Source: Kitasatospora sp. MAA19 (lineage in GTDB: Bacteria; Actinomycetota; Actinomycetes; Streptomycetales; Streptomycetaceae). Taken from it: DNA of 64,000 bases. The notes below the pieces were generated by a model that was given only the letters and a program-made list of their open reading frames with translations, made no database searches and had not been told where the DNA came from. Position 1 is the first letter of the stretch; each line of letters starts with the position of its first letter. Below, in pieces: positions 26,767-36,538 of the stretch. The DNA lies in NCBI RefSeq assembly GCF_029894125.1, contig NZ_JARXYZ010000002.1, forward strand, positions 62,001 to 126,000. The letters are read 5' to 3'. The position numbers and the translations under genes were made by a program.

Positions 26767-28404
26767 ATGAGCGCCACACTCGTAGTCAAGGACCTCGCCG
26801 CCGGCCACGGCGAGCGCACCCTCTTCTCCGGCCTGGACCTGGTCGTCGCCCCCGGCGACGTGATCGGCCTGGTCGGCGTGAACGGCGCCGGAAAGTCGAC
26901 GCTGCTGCGGCTGCTGGCCGGGCTGGACACTCCCGAGGGCGGCTCGCTGCGGCTCAGCCCGGCGTCCGCCAACATCGGCCACCTGCCGCAGGAGCCGGAG
27001 CGGCGCGAGGGCGAGTCGGTACGCGACTTCCTGGCCCGCCGCACGGGCGTGACCGCCGCGCAGACCGCGCTGGACGAGGCCACCGAGGGCCTGGTCGAGG
27101 GCCGCCCGGGCGCCGACGACGCGTACGCGGCGAGCCTGGACCGCTGGCTGGACCTCGGCGGCGCCGACCTGGAGGAGCGCGCCGAGGAGGTCGCCGACTC
27201 GCTCGGCCTGAAGGTCTCGCTCGACCTGCCGATGACGGCGCTGTCCGGCGGCCAGGCCGCCCGGGCCGGCCTCGCCTCGCTGCTGCTCTCCCGCTACGAC
27301 GTCTTCCTGCTCGACGAGCCCACCAACGACCTCGACCTGGACGGCCTGGAGCGGCTGGAGGCCTTCGTCAAGGGCCTGCGCGCGGGCACCGTGCTGATCA
27401 GCCACGACCGCGAGTTCCTGGCCCGCACCGTCACCAAGGTGGTGGAGCTGGACCTGCACCAGCAGCAGGTCAACCTGTACGGCGGCGGCTACGAGGCATA
27501 CCTGGAGGAGCGCGCGGTGGCCCGTCGGCACGCCCGCGAGGAGTACGACGAGTACGCCGACACCAAGGCCGGGCTGGAGGCCCGGGCCCGGATGCAGCGC
27601 GGCTGGATGGAGCACGGCGTGCGCAACGCCCGCCGCAAGTCCTCCGACAACGACAAGATCGGCCGCGCCATGCGCTCCGAGTCCACCGAGAAGCAGGCTT
27701 CCAAGGCCCGGCAGACCCAGCGGATGATCGAGCGGCTGGACGTGGTCGAGGAGCCGCGCAAGGAGTGGGAGCTGCGGATGGAGATCGCCACCGCGCCGCG
27801 CTCCGGCTCGGTCGTCGCCACCCTGCGCGGGGCCATCGCCCGCCGTGGCGACTTCTCCTTCGGCCCGGTGGACCTGCAGATCGACTGGGCGGACCGGATC
27901 GCCATCACCGGCACCAACGGCGCGGGCAAGTCCACGCTGCTGGCCGCCCTGCTCGGCCGGCTCGAACTCGACGGCGGCAGCGCCGCGCTGGGCTCCGGCG
28001 TGGTGGTCGGCGAGGTGGACCAGGCGCGCGGGCTGTTCCTCGGCGGCGAGCCGCTGTCGGACGCCTTCGCCGCCGCCGTACCGGAACTCACGCCGGAGGA
28101 GGTGCGCACCCTGCTGGCCAAGTTCGGCCTCAAGGCGGTGCACGTGATGCGCCCGGCCGGCACCCTCTCCCCCGGCGAGCGCACCCGGGCCGCGCTGGCG
28201 CTGCTGCAGGCGCGCGGGGTCAACCTGCTGGTGCTGGACGAGCCCACCAACCACCTGGACCTGCCCGCGATCGAGCAGCTGGAGTCGGCGCTCGGCTCGT
28301 ACACCGGCACCCTGCTGCTGGTCACCCACGACCGGCGGATGCTGGACACCGTCGCGGTGAACCGGCGGATCGAGGTCCGGGACGGGCGGGTGCACGAGCG
28401 GTAA
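26767..28404 (+). CDS. ABC-F family ATPase
   Basis: This 545-residue cytosolic protein has duplicated ABC domains. Domain 1 has GVNGAGKST, LSGGQAARA and FLLDEPTNDLD. Domain 2 has GTNGAGKST, LSPGERTRA and LVLDEPTNHLD. A long basic linker between them is rich in Arg/Lys. It differs from the ABC-F at 23346-24956 and looks like the housekeeping-type actinobacterial ABC-F that binds the ribosome. A TACAAT -10 box (26751-26756) lies 10 bp before ATG 26767, so the mRNA is nearly leaderless. No Shine-Dalgarno sequence is seen. Confidence 0.92.
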   Translation: MSATLVVKDLAAGHGERTLFSGLDLVVAPGDVIGLVGVNGAGKSTLLRLLAGLDTPEGGSLRLSPASANIGHLPQEPERREGESVRDFLARRTGVTAAQTALDEATEGLVEGRPGADDAYAASLDRWLDLGGADLEERAEEVADSLGLKVSLDLPMTALSGGQAARAGLASLLLSRYDVFLLDEPTNDLDLDGLERLEAFVKGLRAGTVLISHDREFLARTVTKVVELDLHQQQVNLYGGGYEAYLEERAVARRHAREEYDEYADTKAGLEARARMQRGWMEHGVRNARRKSSDNDKIGRAMRSESTEKQASKARQTQRMIERLDVVEEPRKEWELRMEIATAPRSGSVVATLRGAIARRGDFSFGPVDLQIDWADRIAITGTNGAGKSTLLAALLGRLELDGGSAALGSGVVVGEVDQARGLFLGGEPLSDAFAAAVPELTPEEVRTLLAKFGLKAVHVMRPAGTLSPGERTRAALALLQARGVNLLVLDEPTNHLDLPAIEQLESALGSYTGTLLLVTHDRRMLDTVAVNRRIEVRDGRVHER

Positions 28405-28410
28405 GTGGTC

Positions 28411-28439
28411 TTGACCTCTTCCCGGCGCGGGCGTCATGT
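28411..28439 (+). promoter_or_regulatory. Promoter of the nitroreductase gene
   Basis: TTGACC (28411-28416), a 17-bp spacer and TCATGT (28434-28439) precede ATG 28455 by a short 5' UTR. Confidence 0.5.
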
Positions 28440-28454
28440 GCTGTGCTGTCGGCC

Positions 28455-29144
28455 ATGGTTGAGAACCGTACGGTCGACGGCACGGCGGACGGCAGCTCCT
28501 ACCCGAGCGTCCCGCTCCGCCCGATGACGGTGCCGGCCCACGAGGCCGAGGCCCGCAGCAGGTCCTTTCACGACGTGATGGCGCAGCGCCGGACCGTCCG
28601 CGACTACGCGACCCGTCCGATCCCGGACGGGGTGGTCGAGTGGGCGATCCGGACCGCCAACACCGCGCCCAGCGGCGCACACGTCCAGCCCTGGCGCTTC
28701 GTGGTGATCACCGACCCGGAGCGCAAGCGGCGGCTGCGCGAGGCCGCCGAGGCCGAGGAGCGCGAGTTCTACGCGCACCGGGCGTCGGAGGAGTGGCTGG
28801 CCGCGTTGGCGCCGATCGGCACCGACTGGCGCAAGCCGTTCCTGGAGGACGCGCCGGCGGTGATCGTGGTGTTCGAGGTGCACAAGGGGCCCGCCTCGCC
28901 GCGCCCGTACTACACCAAGGAGTCGGTGGGGATCGCGGTCGGGCTGCTGCTGGCCTCCCTGCACCAGGCCGGGTTGGCCACGCTGACCCACACGCCGAGC
29001 CCGATGAAGTTCCTCAACGAGGTCTGTGAGCGCCCGGTGGAGGAGCGCGCCGCGTACGTCATCCCGGTCGGCTACCCGGCCGAGGGGGCGCGCGTGCCGG
29101 ACCTGCGGCGCAAGGAACTCGACGAGGTGCTGATCCGGCTCTGA
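28455..29144 (+). CDS. Nitroreductase family flavoprotein (iodotyrosine deiodinase-like)
   Basis: This 229-residue protein has the FMN-binding [13 protein letters not shown] motif, [16 protein letters not shown], a [10 protein letters not shown] strand and a [18 protein letters not shown] helix. The C-terminal EVLIRL ends a normal-length protein. The HVQPW block resembles the iodotyrosine deiodinase/BluB-like branch more than classical NfsB. It would reduce a small molecule using FMN and NAD(P)H; the substrate is unknown. It is probably transcribed alone from the promoter at 28411. Confidence 0.85.
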   Translation: MVENRTVDGTADGSSYPSVPLRPMTVPAHEAEARSRSFHDVMAQRRTVRDYATRPIPDGVVEWAIRTANTAPSGAHVQPWRFVVITDPERKRRLREAAEAEEREFYAHRASEEWLAALAPIGTDWRKPFLEDAPAVIVVFEVHKGPASPRPYYTKESVGIAVGLLLASLHQAGLATLTHTPSPMKFLNEVCERPVEERAAYVIPVGYPAEGARVPDLRRKELDEVLIRL

Positions 29145-29262
29145 CCCGCCGGGCGCGCACACCCGGGTGCGCCGGGGCGGGGCAGGATCGTGCACCGAGG
29201 AGTGCGTCGGCGACGGGGAAATCCGTTGGTGACAGGTTCCGGCCAAGGACATAATCGCGGTC

Positions 29263-29949
29263 ATGAGCCACCCGCGACAACGGTCCTGCGAGTACCCGCC
29301 CACTCCGCGCCACACCCCCGGCTCCGACGAGGTCGCCACCGGGCGGCGCCCCGGTGCTGCGGGCACCGACGAACGGCGTCCCTGCGGGGAGGTCACCACC
29401 GGGCGGCCGCCCGAGTCGCTGCGGCTGCCCGGTGGGATCTCGCTGCTGCGCCGCCGCAGCAGCCACGCGGTGGCGCTCAACAAGGCCGTCCGCGCCAACC
29501 TGGACCACCTGCGGCCCTGGATGGAGTGGGCGGCCGAGGCCCCCACCCGGGCGCAGACCGCCGAGCTGGCCCGGGCCGGCTCCCTCGCCTGGGAAGCCGG
29601 CACCGACTTCATGTACCTGGTCAGCCTGGACAGCGAGCCCGGCGGCGTGGTCGGCGCCTTCGGCCTGCACGGCCGGATCGGCCCCGGCGCGCTGGAGATC
29701 GGCTACTGGGTCGCCGCCCGGCACGCCGGCCGCGGCATCGCCACCACCGCGGCCGGGGCGCTGACCGAGGCCGCGCTGGCCCTGCCCGGCATCGCGCGGG
29801 TGGAGATCCACTGCGACGAGGCGAACGGCGCCAGCGCGGCCATCCCGCGCAAGCTCGGCTACCGGCTCGACCGGGTCGCCGAGGCCGCCGTCCGGGCTCC
29901 TGCCGAGACCGGGCGGCAGCTGATCTGGATCAGGGGGTCCGGACGGTGA
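29263..29949 (+). CDS. GNAT family N-acetyltransferase (RimL-like)
   Basis: This 228-residue protein has a disordered, Arg/Pro/Gly-rich N-terminal extension of about 55 residues, followed by a RimL-like GNAT domain. The domain includes NLDHLRPWMEWA, an acetyl-CoA loop in ARHAGRGIATTAAGALT and EANGASAAIPRKLGYRL. The extension contains a partial duplication (EVATGRRPG and EVTTGRPPE, encoded by repeated CCACCGGGCGGC), suggesting low constraint. A start within the extension cannot be excluded. The substrate is unknown. Confidence 0.82.
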   Translation: MSHPRQRSCEYPPTPRHTPGSDEVATGRRPGAAGTDERRPCGEVTTGRPPESLRLPGGISLLRRRSSHAVALNKAVRANLDHLRPWMEWAAEAPTRAQTAELARAGSLAWEAGTDFMYLVSLDSEPGGVVGAFGLHGRIGPGALEIGYWVAARHAGRGIATTAAGALTEAALALPGIARVEIHCDEANGASAAIPRKLGYRLDRVAEAAVRAPAETGRQLIWIRGSGR

Positions 29950-29978
29950 CCCGGGGCGGAGCGCCCTGGACCGCCCGC

Positions 29979-30034
29979 TCCGCCCGCCTCGTCCGCTCCG
30001 GCCGCCTCGTTCGCTCCGGCCGCTCCGCCCGCTC
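29979..30034. repeat. Imperfect tandem repeat between convergent genes
   Basis: CCGCCTCGT(C/T)CGCTCCGG-type units repeat about three times between the acetyltransferase stop and the aldo-keto reductase stop. Confidence 0.6.
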
Positions 30035-30037
30035 GGC

Positions 30038-30994
<957 letters not shown>

Positions 30995-31054
30995 GACGGT
31001 GCTCCGATCGTGGTGTGCGGGTCTGCGGTGGTGGTGCGGTGGATCAACGCGTCC

Positions 31055-31085
31055 AGCTTTCACCTTGGAGTGCACTCAAGGTCAA
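31055..31085 (-). promoter_or_regulatory. MerR-type promoter of the aldo/keto reductase
   Basis: On the minus strand TTGACC (31080-31085) is followed by a 19-bp spacer and AAAGCT (31055-31060). The spacer contains a dyad ACCTT...AAGGT around GAGTGCACTC (31062-31082). This is the architecture recognised by MerR-family activators. No MerR gene is adjacent. Confidence 0.65.
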
Positions 31086-31129
31086 GCCCGTACCGACCAC
31101 TGGGGTCAGGCCCGTACCGGCACCGGAGG

Positions 31130-31873
31130 TCAGGCCCGCCCGGGCTCCGACCGGATCCAGTCGCCGAACCCGCCGCCGAGCACCAGCTCCGCCAGCCGTC
31201 CGTACCCGCCCGCGCCCGGGTGCGCGCCGTCCGCGGCACCGGCCTCCGCCACCCAGACCGGATCCTCGGCCAGCGCCCGGGTGACGTCGATGAACGGCAC
31301 GCCGGCCCCGGCGCAGAGCGCGGCCAGCGCGGGGGCGAGCCTCAGTAGCCGTGCCAGGTGCTCCGCTCCCCCGCAGACCACCGGCGGCGGGCCGACCACC
31401 AGGACGCCGATCCCGCGCTCGCGGGCACCGTCCAGCAGGGCGGCGAGGTTGGCCAGGGTGCGGTCGGGCGCGACGCGCGGCGCGCTGCCCCGGGGCGGCC
31501 GGTCGTCCGGCTGGACGGCACCCTGCGTCGGCGCGGTGCCCTGCGTCGGCGCGGTGCCCGGGGCCGGCTCGGCGGACCACGCCATCGCCTCGTCCTGCGC
31601 CATCGCGTCGTTGGCGCCGACGGAGACCACCAGCCGGTTGTCGGCCCCGGGCCGGGTGCGGGCCTCGACCTCGGCCCAGCAGCGGTTCAGGACGTCCGCC
31701 GAGCTGTTGCGCCGGACGCCGAGATTGAACGCGGTGGCGTCCGGTGCGGCGGTCTGGAGGACGCGGCCGACCCAGCCGCGGAACTCCGGGTCGCCGAGGC
31801 CCTGGACGAAGGAGTCGCCGATGAAGCAGATCCGCGGGCCACCAAAGGGGTCGTTGATCATATGAGTCGCCAT
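31130..31873 (-). CDS. SGNH/GDSL family esterase
   Basis: This 247-residue hydrolase shows block I IGDSFVQG with the nucleophilic Ser, block II glycine in FNLGVRRNS, block III GAND and block V DGAHPG with the catalytic Asp and His. No signal peptide is evident, so it is probably cytosolic. It carries an insertion with a duplicated GTAPTQ unit (about residues 105-118), a small in-frame repeat. Its substrate, an ester of a lipid or carbohydrate, is unknown. It starts at 31873. Confidence 0.88.
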   Translation of the reverse strand: MATHMINDPFGGPRICFIGDSFVQGLGDPEFRGWVGRVLQTAAPDATAFNLGVRRNSSADVLNRCWAEVEARTRPGADNRLVVSVGANDAMAQDEAMAWSAEPAPGTAPTQGTAPTQGAVQPDDRPPRGSAPRVAPDRTLANLAALLDGARERGIGVLVVGPPPVVCGGAEHLARLLRLAPALAALCAGAGVPFIDVTRALAEDPVWVAEAGAADGAHPGAGGYGRLAELVLGGGFGDWIRSEPGRA

Positions 31874-32164
31874 CGGCTCACCCTAGGGTGGGATGCGCCC
31901 GAGGCACCCATGGAGCGCGTACGTCGGTTCTCACCACCGTGCCCGGTGGCCCGGCTGTCAGACCTGTGCGTTCCCACCACGGCCCGGCGCCGGGCGGGCA
32001 CAGGCGACCACCCGTCAAACCGGCGCGCAAGAGCCCGTCGGCGGGCTCTCCGCACCACCGGGCGCCACCTCTCCGGCCTTGGCAGGCTTCACCGCGGCGG
32101 CGGACGCTCTGTGCGCAGCCGATCATCGGCTCATCCATCCGGTAGACCAGTTGGGGAGAAACCC
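31874..32164. other. Intergenic region between divergent genes
   Basis: These 291 bp separate the SGNH esterase from a secreted protein. They contain a 7-bp hairpin with a TCGG tetraloop (32031-32048) and a GCCGAT/ATCGGC dyad near 32118-32130. I see no convincing gene or known riboswitch. Confidence 0.5.
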
Positions 32165-32761
32165 ATGTCGTTCTCGCGTGCCCGCCTCGCCACCGTCGCC
32201 CTGCTCGTGGCCGGTGCCACCGCGGTGGCCGTCCCGGCGCAGGCCGCCGGCGGCCACCGCGCCCTCAGCCGCTTCGACGACGGAAGCTTCGAGTCGCCCA
32301 AGGTCCCGGCGAACAGCTTCACCGAGTTGACCGCCGGTCAGAGCATCGGCCCGTGGAGGGTCACCAGCGGCAGCGTCGACCTGATCGGCGCCGGCTTCTG
32401 GCAGGCCGCCGAGGGCGACCAGTCGGTGGACCTCAACGGCTCCAACACCGGCGCCGTCGCCCAGACCTTCACCACCGTCCCGGGCGCCACGTACTCCGTG
32501 ACGTACGCGCTGGCCGGCAACCCCTCAGCCGCGCCGGCCGTGAAGACCGGCCGGGTGCTCGTCGACGGCCAGGACTTCCAGGACTTCTCCTTCGACATCA
32601 CCGGCAAGACACTGGCCGCCATGGGTTACGTGGGCCGCCAGTTGAGCTTCGTCGCGCAGAGCGCCTCCACCACGCTGACCTTCGCCAGCACCACCACCGG
32701 CGCGGCCGGCCCGGTCGTGGACGACGTCCAGGTCAAGGAGTGCAAGCCGTGTTGCGGGTGA
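32165..32761 (+). CDS. Secreted choice-of-anchor C / DUF642-like protein
   Basis: This 198-residue protein has a clear signal peptide (cleavage near residue 28, VPAQAAG). A single jelly-roll domain follows with DDGSFESPKVP, IGPWRVTSGSVDLIG, a QSVDLNGSNTGAVAQTF block and a C-terminal FASTTTGAAGPVVDDVQV. This matches the choice-of-anchor C family related to DUF642. Such proteins are extracellular and may bind carbohydrate. It ends in a CKPCCG cysteine cluster. GGGGAGA precedes ATG 32165. Confidence 0.85.
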   Translation: MSFSRARLATVALLVAGATAVAVPAQAAGGHRALSRFDDGSFESPKVPANSFTELTAGQSIGPWRVTSGSVDLIGAGFWQAAEGDQSVDLNGSNTGAVAQTFTTVPGATYSVTYALAGNPSAAPAVKTGRVLVDGQDFQDFSFDITGKTLAAMGYVGRQLSFVAQSASTTLTFASTTTGAAGPVVDDVQVKECKPCCG

Positions 32762-32794
32762 TCAGTTGATCTGCTGATCCGGTGAATGCCGGGC

Positions 32795-32830
32795 CCGGTG
32801 GGCCGGCGGCCCAGGCCGCCGGCCCACCGG
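32795..32830 (+). terminator. Terminator after the secreted protein
   Basis: A perfect 16-bp stem (32795-32810 with 32815-32830) closes a CCAG tetraloop, 33 bp after the stop codon. Confidence 0.85.
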
Positions 32831-32986
32831 CGTTCCTCCCGCCGTCCCGCACGGCCGGGATTTCGGCGGAGCTCCGGCCGGGGGTCCGGCGGAGCTCCGG
32901 CCGGGCGCTCGGCGCGGCGCCTTAAACCGTTCCTAAAACCTTCCCACGGTGGGCATTCGATGCCCCGGAAGTGCTTGACGTGCACA

Positions 32987-33002
32987 GCTGGTCTAGTCCA
33001 GT
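32987..33002 (+). promoter_or_regulatory. DasR-responsive element (dre) of the chitinase gene
   Basis: GCTGGTCTAGTCCAGT matches the 16-bp dre consensus (TGGTCTAGACCA core) with one mismatch. It lies 7 bp after a TTGACG -35 box (32975-32980), so DasR binding would block the promoter. This links the chitinase to N-acetylglucosamine control. Confidence 0.8.
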
Positions 33003-33116
33003 TTGATGCTCAGCACCGCGCTCCGCCCCCGCACCGGACCAGCCCCCAAGCTGCCGCCCGCCCCGCGTCTCCCCCTCTCGCGGCGCGGGCGGCCCCACGT
33101 CCCGAGAGGCACCCCC

Positions 33117-34619
33117 ATGCCCAGCGCGCCCCAGCCCGCCCCCACACACCGCCGCCCCGCCGGCCGCACCAAGCTGCTGAGCCTCGCCGCCGCCACCGCA
33201 CTCGCCGCCGGCGGCCTCGCCGCGCTCGCCGGGAACGCCGGCGCCGCCGACGGCAACCTGCTCGCCAACCCCGGCCTGGAAAGCGGCACGCTCAGCCCCT
33301 GGAGCTGTTCCGCCGGAACCGGCAGCGTCGTCAACTCCGGCGCGCACAGCGGCAGCTACGCGCTCAAGGGGTCGGTGAGCGCGAGCGACACCGCGCAGTG
33401 CGGCCAGACCGTCAGCGTCCAGCCCAACACCACGTACAACCTCAGCGCCTGGGTGCAGGGCCAGTACGTCTACCTCGGCGCCACCGGCAGCGGCGTCACC
33501 GACCCGGCCACCTGGACCCCGGGCGGCGCCAACTGGCAACAGCTGTCCACCAGTTTCACCACCGGACCGGCCACCACCAGCGTCACCGTCTACCTGCACG
33601 GCTGGTACGGGCAGGGCGCCTACCTCGCCGACGACATCACGCTCACCGGCCCCGGCGGCGGCCCCAGCACCCCGCCGCCCACCTCGGGCACGCCGACCGG
33701 CACGCCCACCGGCGGCCCGACCACCCCGCCGCCGAACGTCGCCGTCCCCGTCGCGCCGTACATCGACATGGGCGCCTGGCCCACCCCGTCCATGCCCGAC
33801 ATGGCCAAGTCCGGCAACCTCAAGGCCTACACCATGGGCTTCGTCACCGGCGTCGGCTGCAAGGCCAGCTGGTTCAACGCCTATGACCCGCGCACCGGCT
33901 GGGCCAAGGACCAGATCGACGCGCTGCGCGCGGCCGGCGGCGACGTCAAGCTCTCCTTCGGCGGCGCCAGCGGCACCGAACTCGCCGCCGCCTGCACCAC
34001 CGTGGACGCGCTGTTCGCCGAGTACGACGCCGTGGTCAACGCCTACAACCTGCGCTACGTCGACTTCGACATCGAGGGCGCGGCCATCGCCGACACCGCC
34101 TCCAACGACCGCCGCTCCGCCGCGCTCGCCAAGCTCCAGCAGGCCCACCCCGGCCTCAAGGTGTCGTTCACGCTGCCCGTCCTACCCGAGGGCCTGACCG
34201 CCGACGGCGTCGCCATCGTCAAGTCCGCCCGCGACGCCGGGGTGAACGTCGACCTGGTGAACATCATGGCGATGGACTACTACCGGGCCGGCACCGACTA
34301 CGGCAACGCCGCCGTGCAGGCCGCCCAGGCCCTGTTCGGCCAGCTCAAGGCGCTCTACCCGGCAAAGACCGACGCCCAGCTGTGGGCCATGGTCGGCGTC
34401 ACCCCGATGCTCGGCGAGAACGACGACCACCAGATCTACAACCAGGCCGCCGCCCAGCAGCTGGTGACCTTCGCCAAGCAGAACCACCTCGGCCTGCTCG
34501 CCTTCTGGGACGCCACCCGCGACGCCAACGCCTGCACCGGCGGTTCGCTCTCCAAGTGCACCAACATCCCGCAGCAGCCGTACGAGTTCGCGAAGATCTT
34601 CGCCCAGTACGCGGGCTGA
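33117..34619 (+). CDS. Family 18 chitinase with N-terminal carbohydrate-binding module
   Basis: This 500-residue secreted enzyme has a Tat- or Sec-like signal peptide (HRRPAGRTK, then a hydrophobic stretch ending NAGAADG). A CBM-like beta-sandwich (about residues 43-180, NLLANPGLESG) and a Thr/Pro linker follow. The GH18 barrel has catalytic D316-x-D318-x-E320 in YVDFDIEG. It hydrolyses chitin outside the cell. ATG 33117 with GAGAGG upstream is preferred over an earlier in-frame ATG at 33003 that lies in the promoter. A dre site implies repression by DasR. Confidence 0.93.
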   Translation: MPSAPQPAPTHRRPAGRTKLLSLAAATALAAGGLAALAGNAGAADGNLLANPGLESGTLSPWSCSAGTGSVVNSGAHSGSYALKGSVSASDTAQCGQTVSVQPNTTYNLSAWVQGQYVYLGATGSGVTDPATWTPGGANWQQLSTSFTTGPATTSVTVYLHGWYGQGAYLADDITLTGPGGGPSTPPPTSGTPTGTPTGGPTTPPPNVAVPVAPYIDMGAWPTPSMPDMAKSGNLKAYTMGFVTGVGCKASWFNAYDPRTGWAKDQIDALRAAGGDVKLSFGGASGTELAAACTTVDALFAEYDAVVNAYNLRYVDFDIEGAAIADTASNDRRSAALAKLQQAHPGLKVSFTLPVLPEGLTADGVAIVKSARDAGVNVDLVNIMAMDYYRAGTDYGNAAVQAAQALFGQLKALYPAKTDAQLWAMVGVTPMLGENDDHQIYNQAAAQQLVTFAKQNHLGLLAFWDATRDANACTGGSLSKCTNIPQQPYEFAKIFAQYAG

Positions 34620-34633
34620 CCCGCGTCAGCGGT

Positions 34634-34670
34634 CGGGGTGCCGGTGGGCCGGGGGGCCGCTGGCACCCCG
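34634..34670 (+). terminator. Terminator after the chitinase
   Basis: CGGGGTGCC (34634-34642) pairs with GGCACCCCG (34662-34670) around a G/C-rich loop, 15 bp after the stop codon. Confidence 0.65.
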
Positions 34671-34727
34671 GCGTCCAGGCGTCCAGGCGTCCAGGCGTCC
34701 AGGCACGCCAGCGTCCAGGCGTGCCGG
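34671..34727. repeat. GCGTCCAGG 9-bp tandem array
   Basis: GCGTCCAGG repeats four times exactly and then in degenerate copies. Its reverse complement is the unit of the array at 22208-22246. Confidence 0.8.
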
Positions 34728-34807
34728 CGGCCGCCGTAAATTGGCATCTCATCGTCCCGGACCGTCCACTACAGTCCCTCCCACCTGCACGGCACGAGGG
34801 GGCGGAC

Positions 34808-36256
34808 ATGACCGGCACGACGGTCCGGGACGACGAGAACCAGCGCATCACCATCACGGCGGCCACCGAGGCCGCCGGCGCCGCCGGACTCAGCCCCGAG
34901 GAACTCGCCGCGTTCAGCCGCACCCTCGGCCGCCTGCGCGCCCTCCCCGCGCACGACCGCACCCGCCTGCACGCCGAGCGGCAGCTCAGCTCCTTCGTCA
35001 TGGAGAGCCGCAAGCGCCGCCGCCAGGAAGCCAAGCAGGCCGTCCGGCAGGCCGACGACGAGCTCCTCGCCACCACCGCCACCGGCGCCCGCAACCGCCG
35101 CGAGGACACCCCGCTCGCCCCCGCCGGCCGACCCGTCGGCGAGCTGCGGACACCGCGCAAGTGCTACGTCTGCAAGCAGCCCTACCGCCAGGTCGACGGC
35201 TTCTACCACATGCTCTGCCCCGGCTGCGCCGCCGACAACACCACCCGCCGCGCCCTCAGCACCGACCTGCGCGGCCGCCGCGCCCTGCTCACCGGCGGGC
35301 GGGTGAAGATCGGCTTCCAACTCGCCCTGATGATGCTCCGCGACGGCGCCGACCTCACCGTCACCAGCCGCTTCCCGCACGACACCGTCCGCCGCTTCCG
35401 CGCCGCCGCCGGCAGCGCACAGTGGTGGGACCGCCTCACCGTCGTCGGCATCGACCTCCGCGACCCGCGCCAAGTCCTCGACCTCACCGAGCAGTTGCGT
35501 GCCGACGGCCGCCCACTCGACATCCTCGTCAACAACGCCGCCCAGACCCTGCGCCGCCCGCCCGAGTCCTACGCCCGGCTGGCCGCCGGCGAGCGCACCG
35601 CCCTGCCCGCCCCCGACCGCCGGGCCGTCACCCACGCCCCCGGCTTCCGGCCCCTGGCCGAGCCTGCCCGACTTCCGTCCGGCGCCGCGCCCTTGCTCGA
35701 CCTCCCGGCCTTCCCCGGCCTCCCCGGCCTTTCCGACGTCCCGGACGAGGCCGGGCTGCTGCCCGACCTCTCCCCCGCCAACTCCTGGTCCGTCCGCCTC
35801 GGCGCCCTGGACCCGGCGGAGGTGCTGGAGACCCAACTCGTCAACGCCCTCGCCCCCGCCCTCCTCTGCGACCGCCTCCTCCCCCTGCTCCTCGCCTCCT
35901 CCCGCCCCGCGCGCTACATCGTCAACGTGACGGCCGTGGAGGGCCGTTTCGCCGTCCGGAACAAGACCGCGCGCCACCCGCACACCAACATGGCCAAGGC
36001 CGCCCTCAACATGCTCACCCGCACCAGCGCCGCCGAACTCGCCCCCCAGGGCGTCCACATGTGCGCCGTCGACACCGGCTGGATCACCGACGAGAACCCG
36101 GCCCCCAAGAAGACCCACCTCGCCGCCCAGGGTTTCCGCACCCCGCTCGACATCGTGGACGGGGCGGCGCGGGTCTACGACCCCATCGTCCGGGGCGAGG
36201 CGGGCCACCCGGTGTCGGGGGTGTTCCTCAAGGACTACCGCGAGGCCGAGTGGTGA
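34808..36256 (+). CDS. SDR-fold protein with N-terminal zinc ribbon
   Basis: This 482-residue protein has a helical, basic N-terminus and a four-cysteine zinc ribbon (C119-x2-C122 and C137-x2-C140: CYVCKQP and CPGCAAD). A Rossmann domain follows with GRRALLTGGRVKIG and LDILVNNAAQT. The usual SDR catalytic YxxxK is replaced by TNMAK, so the tyrosine is missing while the lysine remains. A Pro-rich insertion of about 75 residues lies mid-domain. It may bind NAD(P) and nucleic acid or act as a sensor rather than a classical reductase. GAGGGGG precedes ATG 34808. Its function is unknown. Confidence 0.82.
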   Translation: MTGTTVRDDENQRITITAATEAAGAAGLSPEELAAFSRTLGRLRALPAHDRTRLHAERQLSSFVMESRKRRRQEAKQAVRQADDELLATTATGARNRREDTPLAPAGRPVGELRTPRKCYVCKQPYRQVDGFYHMLCPGCAADNTTRRALSTDLRGRRALLTGGRVKIGFQLALMMLRDGADLTVTSRFPHDTVRRFRAAAGSAQWWDRLTVVGIDLRDPRQVLDLTEQLRADGRPLDILVNNAAQTLRRPPESYARLAAGERTALPAPDRRAVTHAPGFRPLAEPARLPSGAAPLLDLPAFPGLPGLSDVPDEAGLLPDLSPANSWSVRLGALDPAEVLETQLVNALAPALLCDRLLPLLLASSRPARYIVNVTAVEGRFAVRNKTARHPHTNMAKAALNMLTRTSAAELAPQGVHMCAVDTGWITDENPAPKKTHLAAQGFRTPLDIVDGAARVYDPIVRGEAGHPVSGVFLKDYREAEW

Positions 36257-36274
36257 GCGGGGCGGCCCGGCTGG

Positions 36275-36518
36275 CTCAGGTGTCGTAGCAGCCGTCCCAC
36301 GGGGCGTGGAAGCCGAGGCCGTCGGGGTAGAGCTCGGCCCAGACACCGTCCCCGTCCCCGTCCTCATCTTCGTCCTCGTCGTCCTCCTCGATGACCAGGC
36401 CGAACAACGCCCCGTCGACCCGTACGGCGAACGGCGCGATGGCGATGTCCCCGTACGCGCGAGCTGTGACAACGTGACCGGTCCGGAGCCGCCCCCGGAC
36501 CGGCCACGCTCGACTCCG
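36275..36518 (-). pseudogene. 5'-truncated remnant of a hypothetical protein
   Basis: A minus-strand frame open from 36518 to a stop at 36275 encodes YGDIAIAPFAVRVDGALFGL, then an Asp/Glu-rich run and ELYPDGLGFHAPWDGCYDT at its end. The last segment looks like the conserved C-terminus of a Streptomyces hypothetical family. No ATG, GTG or usable TTG precedes the conserved part, and a stop codon lies just upstream, so the gene appears to have lost its 5' end. Confidence 0.55.
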
Positions 36519-36538
36519 CTACCTCAACTCCGCCTGGT

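Noticed and set aside
25429..28680. A 1083-codon open frame on the minus strand
   Set aside because: It is opposite the serine peptidase and ABC-F genes and has no domain; antisense shadow of GC-rich codons.
31874..32164. Possible riboswitch before the secreted DUF642-like protein
   Set aside because: Only small isolated hairpins are present. I could not match any known riboswitch consensus, including c-di-AMP or cobalamin elements.
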